The position numbers and the translations under genes are program-made. From assembly GCF_002163585.1 (NCBI RefSeq), contig NZ_CP015579.1:434001-498000 (forward strand): DNA of 64,000 bases. Reading direction: 5' to 3'. A model generated the notes under the pieces. It had not been told where the DNA came from. It ran no database searches and was given only the letters and a program-made list of their open reading frames with translations. The DNA comes from Tatumella citrea (GTDB taxonomy: Bacteria > Pseudomonadota > Gammaproteobacteria > Enterobacterales > Enterobacteriaceae). Shown in pieces: positions 18,431-28,500 of this stretch; position 1 is the stretch's first letter, and each line of letters begins with the position of its first letter.

Positions 18431-19993
18431 TTATTTGCTCATCTCTGCAATATTGAATATTTGTTCCAGCATCGGGTTGAATACGTAGCCTTTAACCGAT
18501 TTGCTCATGCCGACCTGGTAGTTTTTCTGGAACAGGTAAACGTAGGCCGCATCAGAAATAACTGTTTTTTCAGCCTGTTGGTAAAATTCAGTACGTTTCG
18601 CCTGGTCAGAAGTTGCCACCGCCTGTTTCAGCAGCGCATCCACCTGCGGGTTGGAATAGAACGAACGGTTACCAGGCAGACCCTTTTTATCTGACTCGAA
18701 CCAGTAGTTCATAAACATATAGGGGTCAGCAAAGTCCGGACTCCAGTTACCAATGGCGATATCGTAGTCACCTTTACCAATACGATCGCGCATGGTGGCA
18801 TTGGCCAGTTTTTCCAGTTTCACGTCGATGCCCAGTTTTTTCAGGTTTGCCTGCATTGATAAAGCGATAGGCTCCCAGTTCGGATCATTGTCAGAATAGA
18901 GGAATGACAGGCTGGCCGGTTTATCGGAAACTTTTGCCAGTTCTGCTTTGGCCTTAGTCAGGTCCAGAGAGTACTGCATTGCACTGGCGTCATAACCCCA
19001 CATACCTTCCGGAATAGGACCGCGCATTTGTTTGCCATTGCCGCCGAGAATACCGGAAACCATACCCTGATAGTCGGTGGCCCAGGAGATGGCCCGGCGT
19101 AAATCCGGCTGGTTTAACGGGGCTTTACTGTTGTTAAGATAGAGGTAGGTCACCCGCAAAGCAGGATAGTCATACACCGCAACCTCATTTTGCTTTTTCA
19201 GTGCAGCAAACTGGTCAACCGGCAATGAGTCGGCAACATCAATATCCCCTTTCTCCAGTTGCAGACGACGGGCGGCACTTTCACTGATGATTTTCACTGC
19301 AACCCGTTTAAAGGCAGGTTTCGGGCCGGCAAAATGTGGGTTAGGAACTAATACCAGCTGCTGACCTTTTTGCCAGCGCTGCAGCATATAGGCTCCGGAA
19401 CCGGCAGTATGTTCTGCCAGGTAGCCACGGGCGTCATCGGCGGCATTGGCTTTCAGAATTGCCGGGTTGATGACTGAGGCTCCGTCGTTGGCCAGAGTGA
19501 ACAGGAACGGTGCAAAGGGTGAAGGCAGAGTAAACTGTACCGTCTGAGGATCGATAACGTCCACTTTCAGTCCGTCAGGAAATGCTTCTGAAGGGCCTTG
19601 TTTAAGCCGCATCAGTCGATCAAAGGACAGTTTAACCGCCTCGGCGGTTACCGGGGTTCCGTCATCAAACTCTTCACCTTTGCGCAGAGTGAACGTCCAG
19701 ACTTTACCGTCTGCTGAACTTGTCCAGCTCTGTGCCAGGTCGCCTTCGACATCGGTAGACCCTTTGCCATTTTCGGTTTTATATTTCACCAGCCGCTGAT
19801 AGGCGGGGTAGGTGACGGTCCAGTCGTTGTTATCGATAGTCACTGCCGGGTCCAGTGTCTGAGGATCGGCGGCTTTACCAATCACCAGCATATTTTTCGG
19901 CACTGCCGCCAGAACGGGCGCGGCAGCTGAGGTGATGATAGCGGCAATAAACAGAGGCAATACGCCTCCGGTGGCTGTGAACTTTATTTTCAT
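18431..19993 (-). CDS. ddpA: Periplasmic peptide-binding protein, DdpA-like (SBP_bac_5)
   Basis: A 520-residue solute-binding protein with a classical signal peptide (about 29 residues, ending ...APVLAA). The family-5 fold shows DPAVTIDNNDWTVTYPAYQRL, then SWTSSADGKVWTFTLRKGEEFDDGTPVTAEAVKLSFDR split over residues 90-130, and a C-terminal PDFADPYMFMNYWF region. It delivers peptide to the DdpBCDF complex. Its start overlaps the ddpX stop (ATGA), so the dipeptidase and binding protein are translationally coupled. Context with a VanX-type dipeptidase points to D-Ala-D-Ala, as for the E. coli ddp system. Confidence 0.87.
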   Translation of the reverse strand: MKIKFTATGGVLPLFIAAIITSAAAPVLAAVPKNMLVIGKAADPQTLDPAVTIDNNDWTVTYPAYQRLVKYKTENGKGSTDVEGDLAQSWTSSADGKVWTFTLRKGEEFDDGTPVTAEAVKLSFDRLMRLKQGPSEAFPDGLKVDVIDPQTVQFTLPSPFAPFLFTLANDGASVINPAILKANAADDARGYLAEHTAGSGAYMLQRWQKGQQLVLVPNPHFAGPKPAFKRVAVKIISESAARRLQLEKGDIDVADSLPVDQFAALKKQNEVAVYDYPALRVTYLYLNNSKAPLNQPDLRRAISWATDYQGMVSGILGGNGKQMRGPIPEGMWGYDASAMQYSLDLTKAKAELAKVSDKPASLSFLYSDNDPNWEPIALSMQANLKKLGIDVKLEKLANATMRDRIGKGDYDIAIGNWSPDFADPYMFMNYWFESDKKGLPGNRSFYSNPQVDALLKQAVATSDQAKRTEFYQQAEKTVISDAAYVYLFQKNYQVGMSKSVKGYVFNPMLEQIFNIAEMSK

Positions 19994-20574
19994 GGAAATA
20001 CTCCGTCAGTCTGTGCCGGGCTAATACAAGTGAAAACATCATCGATAAGCGGATAGGCCGCCGCTCCCGGTAATTCGAAATGCCACCATTCGGTGGCTAT
20101 TCCGGTAAATCCCCCGCCGAACATAATGGCGTTTAGTAGCAGGCGATTACGCTGGAATGTCTGGCTGAGTGCCGGATGGTATGGGTGAGACAGCTCATTC
20201 ATTTCGTCGAAGCCGGTTCCCATATCCAGAATCTGGCCGTGGTCATCCACCAGGGTGACGTCGATGGCTGTACCACGACTATGATTGGAACCTTGTGACA
20301 GTGGTACTACGTAGTCCTGATTAGGACAGGCATTCCACAGCAGCTGCTGGGCCTGCTGTGGCCGGTAGGCATCCAGTACCAGTATTCTGAAACCGGACAG
20401 AGCAGCAATATTGATGCTGCGTGACAATGCGGCGGCTGCATCCTGATGCAGCAGACACAGCGAAGTACTGTAAATCGGCTGATGAGTAATATTATCGGCA
20501 GTGGCGTATTTCATATCGATCAGCAGTTGCGGAAATTTCTCTGCAATATCGACAAGTTGAGTTTCCTGAGTCAT
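19990..20574 (-). CDS. ddpX: D-alanyl-D-alanine dipeptidase DdpX (VanX family)
   Basis: A 194-residue zinc dipeptidase that splits D-Ala-D-Ala released from cell-wall turnover. Zinc ligands and catalytic residues of the VanX family are visible: SNHSRGTAIDVTL (His and Asp ligands) near residue 100 and EWWHFE (catalytic Glu and third ligand His) near residue 160; the substrate Arg is in LDAYRPQQAQ. There is no signal peptide, so it acts in the cytoplasm on imported dipeptide. It lies 18 bases behind the rpiR-type gene and overlaps the binding-protein start. The gene order X-A-B-C-D-F equals the E. coli ddp operon. Confidence 0.93.
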   Translation of the reverse strand: MTQETQLVDIAEKFPQLLIDMKYATADNITHQPIYSTSLCLLHQDAAAALSRSINIAALSGFRILVLDAYRPQQAQQLLWNACPNQDYVVPLSQGSNHSRGTAIDVTLVDDHGQILDMGTGFDEMNELSHPYHPALSQTFQRNRLLLNAIMFGGGFTGIATEWWHFELPGAAAYPLIDDVFTCISPAQTDGVFP

Positions 20575-20592
20575 CTAAAAGTCCCTGAGAGG

Positions 20593-21459
20593 TTAGCGTT
20601 CGAACTGACCAAATTCCTGTTGTAAACGGCGGTTACGGGCAAGCCGGTCTGAAATACCCGGCCCGATTTGCCCGACCACTGACGACAGCAGAAGATTAAA
20701 CAGGCAGCTTATGGGGGCCAGAGAGTCCCAGAAGTTGCCGGTATCGGTTTTTACCTGCAAAAGATCAACCGTGTAATCACGCGCCCAGGGGCACCAGATA
20801 TCGGTGACCAGTGCTGTCGGTACCCCGGACTTTGAAGCGACCTCGCAAAACTGGCGGGCTGCCGCAGAATAAGCACGAGTGTCGGTCAGAATCACATACG
20901 GGTTTTTATATTCTGAATTCAGTGATTCCAGCCAGCTGCCGGAGCTGCCATCAGCGTAACTAACCCGGGGACGCAGATATTCCAGGTGGCTGAAAAAGGT
21001 GTGGGCAAGCCCACGAGTGGACTGCACACCTAACACGATAACGGCATCGGCACTGGCAATCTGCTGGCTGACGCGGGTAAATACCTCGGTCTGTGCCAGC
21101 TGATAAACATATTTAATCGCGTCCAGCTCCATTTGTAGCGACTGGCTGGCGCGGTCTGGTAATGACTTTTGTTGTTCCCAGGAGTCCAGCCTGTCGATCA
21201 CTCCCCACGGTTTGTATGAGGTTTGCGGAACTTCACGCAGAATGTTTTTTACATCTTCCAGGTTTCTGAACCCCAGTTTTCTCAGATAGCGGCCAACGGT
21301 GATACCGCTGGTGCCGGTAGCCCGGGCGATACTGTCGGCAGTTTCATACGGAATCTGCTCCCGGTTACTCAGCAGCCATGCACTGATCCGTTTATCGCTC
21401 GGCGTCTGATGGCTGAAAGCCTCTTCGATCGTTTTGAAAAATCCGGAACTGGTGTTCAT
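20593..21459 (-). CDS. RpiR/MurR-family transcriptional regulator
   Basis: A 288-residue regulator with an N-terminal HTH_6 domain (residues about 15-85, IARATGTSGITVGRYLRKLGFRNL) and a C-terminal SIS sugar-isomerase-like domain (ADAVIVLGVQSTRGLAHTF near residue 130 and NPYVILTDTRAYSAAA). RpiR proteins sense phosphosugars; MurR senses MurNAc-6-phosphate. It is the first gene of the ddp unit, 18 bases before ddpX, and so probably controls uptake of wall dipeptides. This link between a wall-sugar-type sensor and D-Ala-D-Ala recycling is inference. The start ATG has only a weak ribosome site. Confidence 0.85.
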   Translation of the reverse strand: MNTSSGFFKTIEEAFSHQTPSDKRISAWLLSNREQIPYETADSIARATGTSGITVGRYLRKLGFRNLEDVKNILREVPQTSYKPWGVIDRLDSWEQQKSLPDRASQSLQMELDAIKYVYQLAQTEVFTRVSQQIASADAVIVLGVQSTRGLAHTFFSHLEYLRPRVSYADGSSGSWLESLNSEYKNPYVILTDTRAYSAAARQFCEVASKSGVPTALVTDIWCPWARDYTVDLLQVKTDTGNFWDSLAPISCLFNLLLSSVVGQIGPGISDRLARNRRLQQEFGQFER

Positions 21460-21747
21460 TGCAGACCCAATGTTAGTTTGTTGTCATTCGGTGTCATTCT
21501 GTCACTAAGCTAACAAAGCAGGATGTGTGCCAGTTTTAAATGCCGGATAAAAATTATTTAATTTCAGATGGGTAGAGACTTTCTGATAGTGGCTGAGACG
21601 GATTACAGGTCAGAATGGGGAGCACAAACCGGTGCAACTGAATCATCACAGTGCAGTCGGAAAGGGGGAAAAACGGAGAAAAGGACATCACGACAACAGA
21701 TTTACCAGCTCTGTCACGGGTACAGAGCTGGCTGCTGTCAGAAAGTA

Positions 21748-22542
21748 TCAGAGAATATCATCCACCACGCCGCCATCTACCCGCAAAGCGGCACCTGAGG
21801 TGGCAGAAGCCTGTAAAGAGCAGATATAGACTACCATACTGGCGACTTCATCGACGCTTGCCGGACGTTGAATCACCGAGGAAGGGCGGTGAGTCATCAC
21901 AAACTCTTTGCCTAACTCTTCGACTGTTTTACCGGTTCGCTGTGCTTCTTCAGCCAACATATCGTGAAAACCGTCGGACAATGTTGGTCCGGGCAGGACA
22001 CTGTTGACGGTAACACCGCTGCCGGCAACCCGTTTTGCCAGACCGCGGGATAATGCCAGCTGTGCTGTTTTACTGACCCCGTAATGGATCATATCAGCGG
22101 GGATATTGCGTGCAGACTCAGAAGAGATAAAGACTACACGGCCCCACTGATTCGCTGTCATTGCTGGCAAATAATGGCGGGACAGGCGTACGCCTGACAT
22201 CACGTTGGTTTGCCAGTAGCTCTCCCACAGCGCATCATCAGTTTCAAAAAAATCCTGAGTGCCGTATATCCCGGCGTTATTAACCAGAATATCGGTTTGT
22301 GGCAGCGCAGCAATCAGCTGTTCCACACCTTCTGGCTGGCTTAAGTCAGCAGCAATACCCCGCAGTTTCGCCGACGGAAACCGGGCAAGGATGGTCGTAA
22401 TAGCCTGTTGTACCCGCTGTTCGCTGCGACCGTTAATCACGACTTCAGCACCGCTTTCGGCCAGCCCACTGGCGATGGCGAAACCAATTCCGCCAGTAGA
22501 GGCGGTGACCAGAGCAGTTTTTCCGGAAAGATTAATGTTCAT
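21748..22542 (-). CDS. Short-chain dehydrogenase/reductase (SDR)
   Basis: A 264-residue classical SDR with the cofactor motif TASTGGIGFAIA near residue 12, NNAG near residue 86, and the catalytic Ser-Tyr-Lys set in VFISSESARN and HYGVSKTAQ. The acidic/polar residue pattern after the second strand (INGRSEQR) suggests NADP(H). The start is set at ATG 22542, with AAGGAACAGG just upstream; the frame continues 72 bases further but without a ribosome site. Substrate unknown. It is about 100 bases downstream of the metallophosphoesterase... start side, on the same strand, separated by a short gap with no clear terminator. Confidence 0.85.
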   Translation of the reverse strand: MNINLSGKTALVTASTGGIGFAIASGLAESGAEVVINGRSEQRVQQAITTILARFPSAKLRGIAADLSQPEGVEQLIAALPQTDILVNNAGIYGTQDFFETDDALWESYWQTNVMSGVRLSRHYLPAMTANQWGRVVFISSESARNIPADMIHYGVSKTAQLALSRGLAKRVAGSGVTVNSVLPGPTLSDGFHDMLAEEAQRTGKTVEELGKEFVMTHRPSSVIQRPASVDEVASMVVYICSLQASATSGAALRVDGGVVDDIL

Positions 22543-22638
22543 TACCTGTTCCTTTGAATATTGAGGGCATCGGAAGCCTTTATCCTGGCAGGATGCAGTA
22601 AAATGACTTAGCAAAAAGCAGCACTCAGTAGCAGAACG

Positions 22639-23757
22639 TTAGCCCTTTTGCAGAGTAAACACTGTAATTTCAGAAGGATGCCCGAGCCGTAAAGCAAAGC
22701 CATTCCACAGCCCGGTACCGTTACTGACATACAGCAACATCCGGCCCAGCCGGTATTCGCCGGAATAAAATCCATGATTGGCTCGTTTCACCAGTAAATC
22801 CAGTCCTGGCACCATCCCGCCATGAGTATGTCCGGACAGTTGCAGATCGACTCCTGCCTCTGCATTTTGTCTGGCATTTACCGGCCGGTGATCCATCAGA
22901 ATAACCGTATCCTCCGCGGTGACTCCCTGCAGTGCTTCTTCTAATGAAGGGCCAGGCTTTGAGAAACGCAGGGCGGCTTCATCGGTGACTCCGGCTACCA
23001 CAATACTGTCAGTACCACGGAAGATTCGTACTGACTGGTTCTGCAGTTCCTGCATTCCAAGCGACGCGACTTCTTTCATCCACGCATCGAAATCGACGTA
23101 ATATTCGTGGTTACCGGGAATGGCGAGCACACCATCTTTGGCCCGCAGTTGCTTCAGCGGGGCAACGTCCTGGCGGCGGTTTTCGACGGTTCCGTCAGCA
23201 ATATCTCCGGTCATGGTGATTAAATCTGCATTCAGAGCATTCGTTCGTTGAACCACCTGAGTCATCCAATGGCTACGCAACAGAGAGCTGGCATGCAGGT
23301 CCGTCAGTTGTACCAGCCGATAGCCTTCAAATGCTGCCGGCAGATGAGCAATTTTTACCGTCACCTGCTTAACCGACGGAACCTTAACCGCCTGCCAGGC
23401 GGCATAACCGGCCACCACCAGTGAGACCAACAATAAAAGGCTGTTAATTTGTTGAGTTCGTAACACCGGATGCCCTGCCAGCCAGGCCACCAGGCTCCAC
23501 AATGCCTGGATCGCCAGCAGCAGAGTAAACAGGATCTCTGCACCAAACAGTGCATTGATAGCCACCATCATCGGCTGTGGGAATTCCGGCGAGAACATGT
23601 TGCCGAAAACTCGCCGATAGATCAGATGGCATTCGGCAATCAGCAGGACAAAGATAAAAATTAAAATTCTGAGGGTAGCGGGAAGCGGTAGGTGTAAGAT
23701 GAAACGCCAGCCAATCATCAACGCCATTAACGGGGTAATAAAAGATAGCACGGCCAC
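22639..23757 (-). CDS. Membrane-anchored metallophosphoesterase
   Basis: A 372-residue protein with four hydrophobic segments in the first about 125 residues followed by a calcineurin-like phosphoesterase domain. Dimetal motifs are complete: DLHAS, GDIADG, GNHEYY and SGHTHGG, over residues about 155-315. This YkuE/YaeI-like group includes enzymes acting on lipid-linked or UDP-sugar phosphates, but most members are uncharacterised. The catalytic domain probably sits at the outer face of the inner membrane. It lies upstream of the SDR gene on the same strand. Confidence 0.87.
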   Translation of the reverse strand: MAVLSFITPLMALMIGWRFILHLPLPATLRILIFIFVLLIAECHLIYRRVFGNMFSPEFPQPMMVAINALFGAEILFTLLLAIQALWSLVAWLAGHPVLRTQQINSLLLLVSLVVAGYAAWQAVKVPSVKQVTVKIAHLPAAFEGYRLVQLTDLHASSLLRSHWMTQVVQRTNALNADLITMTGDIADGTVENRRQDVAPLKQLRAKDGVLAIPGNHEYYVDFDAWMKEVASLGMQELQNQSVRIFRGTDSIVVAGVTDEAALRFSKPGPSLEEALQGVTAEDTVILMDHRPVNARQNAEAGVDLQLSGHTHGGMVPGLDLLVKRANHGFYSGEYRLGRMLLYVSNGTGLWNGFALRLGHPSEITVFTLQKG

Positions 23758-24434
23758 TCCTGTGAATCGGTTAAAACAATGTTAACTTTAGCATTGCCTG
23801 TGAGATAAGCGCATTCGCCGGTCACTGCCATAGTCAGACGGGGTGATTTAAAAATTATGAACAAATTCTCAGGCTGTAACCATAAGATCTGCTTTTGATA
23901 GTCAGTAAACGTTCAATATAACCATCGACAATTTACAGAATATTATACTATTCAAATGGTTATATAATATTCACTTCAATAAAACCGCACACTATGCAAA
24001 GCATCAGTTTTTACGAACAATTGCGGTGCTGATTAGCTGTTTACAACTGATATATTCAGTCATACCTCTTATCAATTTGCTGCGCTTTCATCAAAGACTT
24101 CTTCCATTCTTATCGTGTAGCTTAGCCATTTCCACACCGATGAGTATTTGGGAACTTTCCGGGTGATTTCGGGGCGTTCCGCGACGGCAAGCGATCACTC
24201 TCGTTGTTGATGTTGATCTTCGTCCGGGAACTCCCGTGATGCAAAACGCCATTTATCAGAAAGTTATGCAATATCGGGATAAACCGACGCCTTGCTGTGA
24301 AAATTCCCGGGTTGCTTTTTGCAATCATGCTTCACGAAATCTTTACAACAAGCGTCAAATTTCCCTTTTTCTGATGGCATATCATGAAAAAAATCAGGTC
24401 ATTTTCCTTTTCCCTGTCCATGTTGAGATAAATT
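23758..24434. other. Long intergenic region before the efflux operon
   Basis: A 677-base stretch without a convincing gene lies between the divergent metallophosphoesterase and efflux operon. The part at 23880-24000 is very AT-rich and holds two interleaved inverted repeats (listed separately). The 200 bases before the adaptor start contain no clear operator, and no regulator gene for the pump is adjacent. Confidence 0.55.
23916..23972. repeat. Two interleaved 10-base inverted repeats
   Basis: ATATAACCAT (23916-23925) pairs with ATGGTTATAT (23956-23965), and GAATATTATA (23938-23947) pairs with TATAATATTC (23963-23972). The downstream arms overlap, so only one hairpin can form at a time, or the site binds a protein in two registers. 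It lies 160-215 bases before the metallophosphoesterase start. Confidence 0.55.
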
Positions 24435-25571
24435 ATGAGATTGAAATTTCTTTCTGTCAGTGCGGTGTTTTTACTGACAGCCTGTGATCAGGGGGCTTCA
24501 CAACCAGCTTCTTCAGCACCACCTGAAGTTGGAACGATCACCCTGAAAAGTGAGCCAGTCACCTTATTTACCCAGTTACCGGGCCGGACTGATGCGGTGA
24601 AAACTGCCGAAGTCAGACCTCAGGTCAGTGGTGTTATCCAAAAAATCCTGTTTACCGAGGGGGGTGAAGTTAAGCAGGGTCAGCCGCTTTATCAGATAGA
24701 TCCGGCGACTTACCAGGCGGCTTACGATAAAGCCCTTGCCACCTGGCAAAATGATGACATGCTGAGCAAACGTTATCAGCCGCTGGCAGCAGCCCATGCG
24801 GTCAGCCAGCAAACTTATCAGGATGCTGTCGCCGCCGAACGAGAAGCGAAAGCTGATCTGGAAACGGCACGGGTTAACCTCAATTACACTCAGGTCAGAG
24901 CACCGTTCTCCGGTCATATCAGCCGTTCGTTATATACCGAAGGTGCGCTGGTCACCAGCGGCCAGACCGATTATCTGGCAACCATCCAGCAACTTGATCC
25001 GATTTACGTGGATGTCAGCGAATCCTCTGCTGATCTGTTGCGTCTGCGCCGTGCGCAGGCAGAAGGCAAGCTTGAGAAAGTGGGTGATAACGAAGCGGCA
25101 GTCCGTCTGCAACTGGAAGACGGCAGTGAATACCCTCTGGAAGGTAAACTGGCTTTTTCTGAAGTTAACGTCAATGAAGCGACCGGCACTGTCGTGCTGA
25201 GGGCTGTCTTCCCGAACCCACACGATGAATTATTACCAGGCATGTATGTCCATGCCAGCCTGCCGCAGGCTATTCAGCAGCAGGGTATTCTGGTGCCTCA
25301 GGAAGCCATTATGCATGACAGCAAAGGTCAGCCTTATGTTTACGTGGTGCAGAAGGATGACACTGTGGCTCAGCAGAGTGTGACCACCGGCGAGATGGTT
25401 GGCGAAAAATGGCTGATTACTCAGGGGTTATCTGCCGGTCAGCAAGTGATTGTCAATGGACTGCAGAGTGCTCACGTCGGCGGCAAAGTCAAAACGGTTG
25501 CTGCAGATACCAATGACACTCCGGTAGTCGGTAAAGTCAATCTGTCGATGACTGATGCTGCGGCACAATAA
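24435..25571 (+). CDS. RND efflux periplasmic adaptor (AcrA/EefA-like lipoprotein)
   Basis: A 378-residue membrane fusion protein linking the RND pump to the outer-membrane channel. A lipoprotein signal is present with lipobox LTAC (Cys17). The lipoyl half-motifs lie near residues 55-85 (VRPQVSGVIQKILFTEGGEVKQGQPL) and 150-180 (NYTQVRAPFSGHISRSLYTEGALVT), flanking a coiled-coil hairpin. The beta-barrel and membrane-proximal domains follow. It is the first gene of a three-gene operon, with the pump start ten bases behind its stop. It resembles the EefABC and AcrAB families; the exact orthology is not settled by eye. Confidence 0.9.
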   Translation: MRLKFLSVSAVFLLTACDQGASQPASSAPPEVGTITLKSEPVTLFTQLPGRTDAVKTAEVRPQVSGVIQKILFTEGGEVKQGQPLYQIDPATYQAAYDKALATWQNDDMLSKRYQPLAAAHAVSQQTYQDAVAAEREAKADLETARVNLNYTQVRAPFSGHISRSLYTEGALVTSGQTDYLATIQQLDPIYVDVSESSADLLRLRRAQAEGKLEKVGDNEAAVRLQLEDGSEYPLEGKLAFSEVNVNEATGTVVLRAVFPNPHDELLPGMYVHASLPQAIQQQGILVPQEAIMHDSKGQPYVYVVQKDDTVAQQSVTTGEMVGEKWLITQGLSAGQQVIVNGLQSAHVGGKVKTVAADTNDTPVVGKVNLSMTDAAAQ

Positions 25572-25580
25572 GGAGGCCTG

Positions 25581-28500
25581 ATGTCTAAGTTCTTTATTGA
25601 ACGGCCTATCTTCGCCTGGGTAATTGCGATTATCGTAATGCTGGTGGGAGCGCTTGCTACGCTTAACCTGCCGGTTAACCAGTACCCGAACATTGCCGCA
25701 CCGGCGATTTCAGTATCGGTCACTTACCCGGGCGCCAGCGCCGAAACAACCCAGAACACTGTGGTTCAGGTTATTGAACAGCAGCTAAACGGTCTGGATG
25801 GTTTACGTTATCTGGAATCGACGACCAGCAGTGATGGTAGCGCCCAGATTATCGCCACCTTTAATCAGGGAACCAACTCTGATATCGCTCAGGTTCAGGT
25901 ACAGGACCGTGTGTCGCTGGCCGAATCGCAGTTACCGAGCAGCGTAACGGATCAGGGTATCCGTATCCGTAAATACCAGAAAAACTACATGATGGTTGTT
26001 GGTCTGATTTCCAAAGACGGCAAGCTGAGTAATGGTGACCTGGCTGACCTGCTGGTTTCTAAACTGGAAGACCCGATTTCCCGTACCCCGGGGGTAGGTG
26101 ACTTTATGGTAATGGGTGCTGAATACGCGATGCGTATCTGGCTGGACCCTGCCAAACTGTATAAATACAACCTGATCCCAAGCGATGTCAGCACCGCTAT
26201 CGAAAACCAGAACGTTCAGGTTTCTGCCGGACAGTTAGGTGGTTTACCGACCATTCCGGGAGCAAAAACAGAGGCGACCATTCTTGGTAAGTCCCGTTTT
26301 ACTACGGTGAAACAGTTCCAGAATGTACTGCTGAAAGTGAATACGGATGGTTCGCAAATCCGCCTGAAAGATGTGGCAAATGTGTCATTAGGCCCGCAGG
26401 CCTATACCATTAACGCCACGCTGAACGGTATGCCTTCAGCCGGTATTGCGATTGAACTGGCAACCGGTGCTAATGAGCTGGATACGTCTGAAGCGGTACA
26501 AAAGACGGTTGAAGGTCTGAAAAGCTCGCTGCCAAGTGGCGTCGAAGTTGTTTACCCGTATACCACTGCTCCGGTGGTCAGTGCCTCTATCAAAGATGTG
26601 GTACATACGCTGATTGAAGCGATTGTGCTGGTATTCTTCGTGATGCTGATTTTCCTGCAGAACCTGCGTGCCACCATGATTACTACCCTGGTGGTTCCGG
26701 TAGTACTGTTGGGGACTTTCGGTATCCTGGAAATCTTCGGCTACAGTATCAACACCCTGACGATGTTCGGGATGGTACTGGCGATAGGCTTGTTGGTGGA
26801 TGATGCCATCGTCGTGGTGGAAAACGTCGAGAGGGTGATGCACGAAGAGCACCTTGATCCGAAGGCAGCGACGATAAAATCGATGCAGCAGATTCAGGGA
26901 GCATTGTTCGGGATTGCGCTGGTTCTGTCGGCAGTATTATTACCGATGGCCTTCTTCTCCGGATCGACAGGGGTTATTTATCGCCAGTTCTCCGTAACTA
27001 TCGTTTCGGCGATGGGGCTGTCGGTGTTGATGGCGCTGATTTTTACCCCGGCACTGTGTGCAACTATCCTGAAACCGACCGCGGCAGAAACTAAAACCCG
27101 TGGCCTGGCCGGCTGGTTCAACCGTAACTTTGAACGCGGAACTATGCAGTACCGGCGGGGTGTTAACGGTATTTTGTCACGCCGTGGCCTGTTTATGCTG
27201 GTCTACCTGATCATTGTCGGAGTTACCGGCTTCCTGTTCACGCGGGTACCAACCACCTTCCTGCCTAATGAGGACCAGGGGCTGATGATGGTGCAGATGA
27301 CACTCCCCGTGAACGCATCCGCACAACGTACTCAGCAGGTAATCAACGATCTGAACGCTTATTTGCTTAAAGATGAAGGCAGTCTGGTTGGCAGCGTGTT
27401 CGGGGTTAACGGCTTTAACTTTGCCGGGCGTGGTCAGAACAGTGGTATGGCCTTTGTGCTGTTGAAAGACTGGAGCAAGCGAACCAAGGCCGGAGACAGT
27501 GTGTTTGATGTCGCTGCCAGAACGACCGCTCATTTCGCTAATTACAAAAATGCGAAGATTATCGCGATGGTACCTCCGGCCGTACTGGAACTGGGTAATG
27601 CTACCGGTTTCGATATGTACCTTCAGGATACCGGTGCGCATAGTCACCTGCAAATGATGGCTGCGGCGAATAAGCTGATTGAACTGGCGAACAAAGATCC
27701 ACGCCTTGCCGGTGTACGTCTTAACGGTATGGAGGATGAGCCGCAGTACCAGTTAATCATCGATGATGAACGTGCCAGTGCACTGGGACTGAGCCTGACG
27801 GATATTAACAACACCATCTCTGTCGCCTGGGGTTCCAGCTATATCGATCAGTTCATGTACAACGGTCGTGTAAAAGAAGTCTACCTGATGGGTAAAGCGA
27901 GTTCCCGTGTAACTCCTGAAGACCTGAATAAGTGGTACTTCCGTAACAGTGCCGGTGATATGGTTCCCTGGTCTGCCTTTGGTAGTGGTAAATGGGTCAG
28001 TGGTTCTCCGCACTATGAACGGTTCAACGGTCTGCAGTCTGAAGAAATTCAGGGTTCTCCGGCACCGGGACACAGTACGGGTGAAGCTATGAAAGCCATG
28101 GAGCAGATAGCGAAACAACTGCCGTCTGGTTTCCGTGTTCAGTGGTACGGCATCTCTTACGAGGAACAGGCTTCCGGTAACCAGACTTATGCTCTTTATG
28201 GGTTGTCTATTCTGGTGGTATTCCTGTGTCTGGCAGCGCTGTATGAAAGCTGGTCAATTCCGTTCTCTGTCATCCTGGTCGTGCCGTTAGGGGTGTTGGG
28301 AACCATTGCGGCGGTGTTAATTCGCGGACTGAGTAATGACGTATTCTTCCAGGTAGGTTTGCTGACGACCATCGGGCTGGCGGCGAAAAACGCCATCCTG
28401 ATTGTTGAATTTGCGAAAGAAGCACACGAACGGGAAGGTAAGTCATATATTGAGGCTGCAAAAGATGCTGCGCAAATGCGTATCCGGCCGATTATTATGA

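Noticed and set aside
24122..24328. 68-codon minus-strand frame in the gap before the efflux operon
   Set aside because: Low-complexity composition, no ribosome site and no family resemblance; probably chance.
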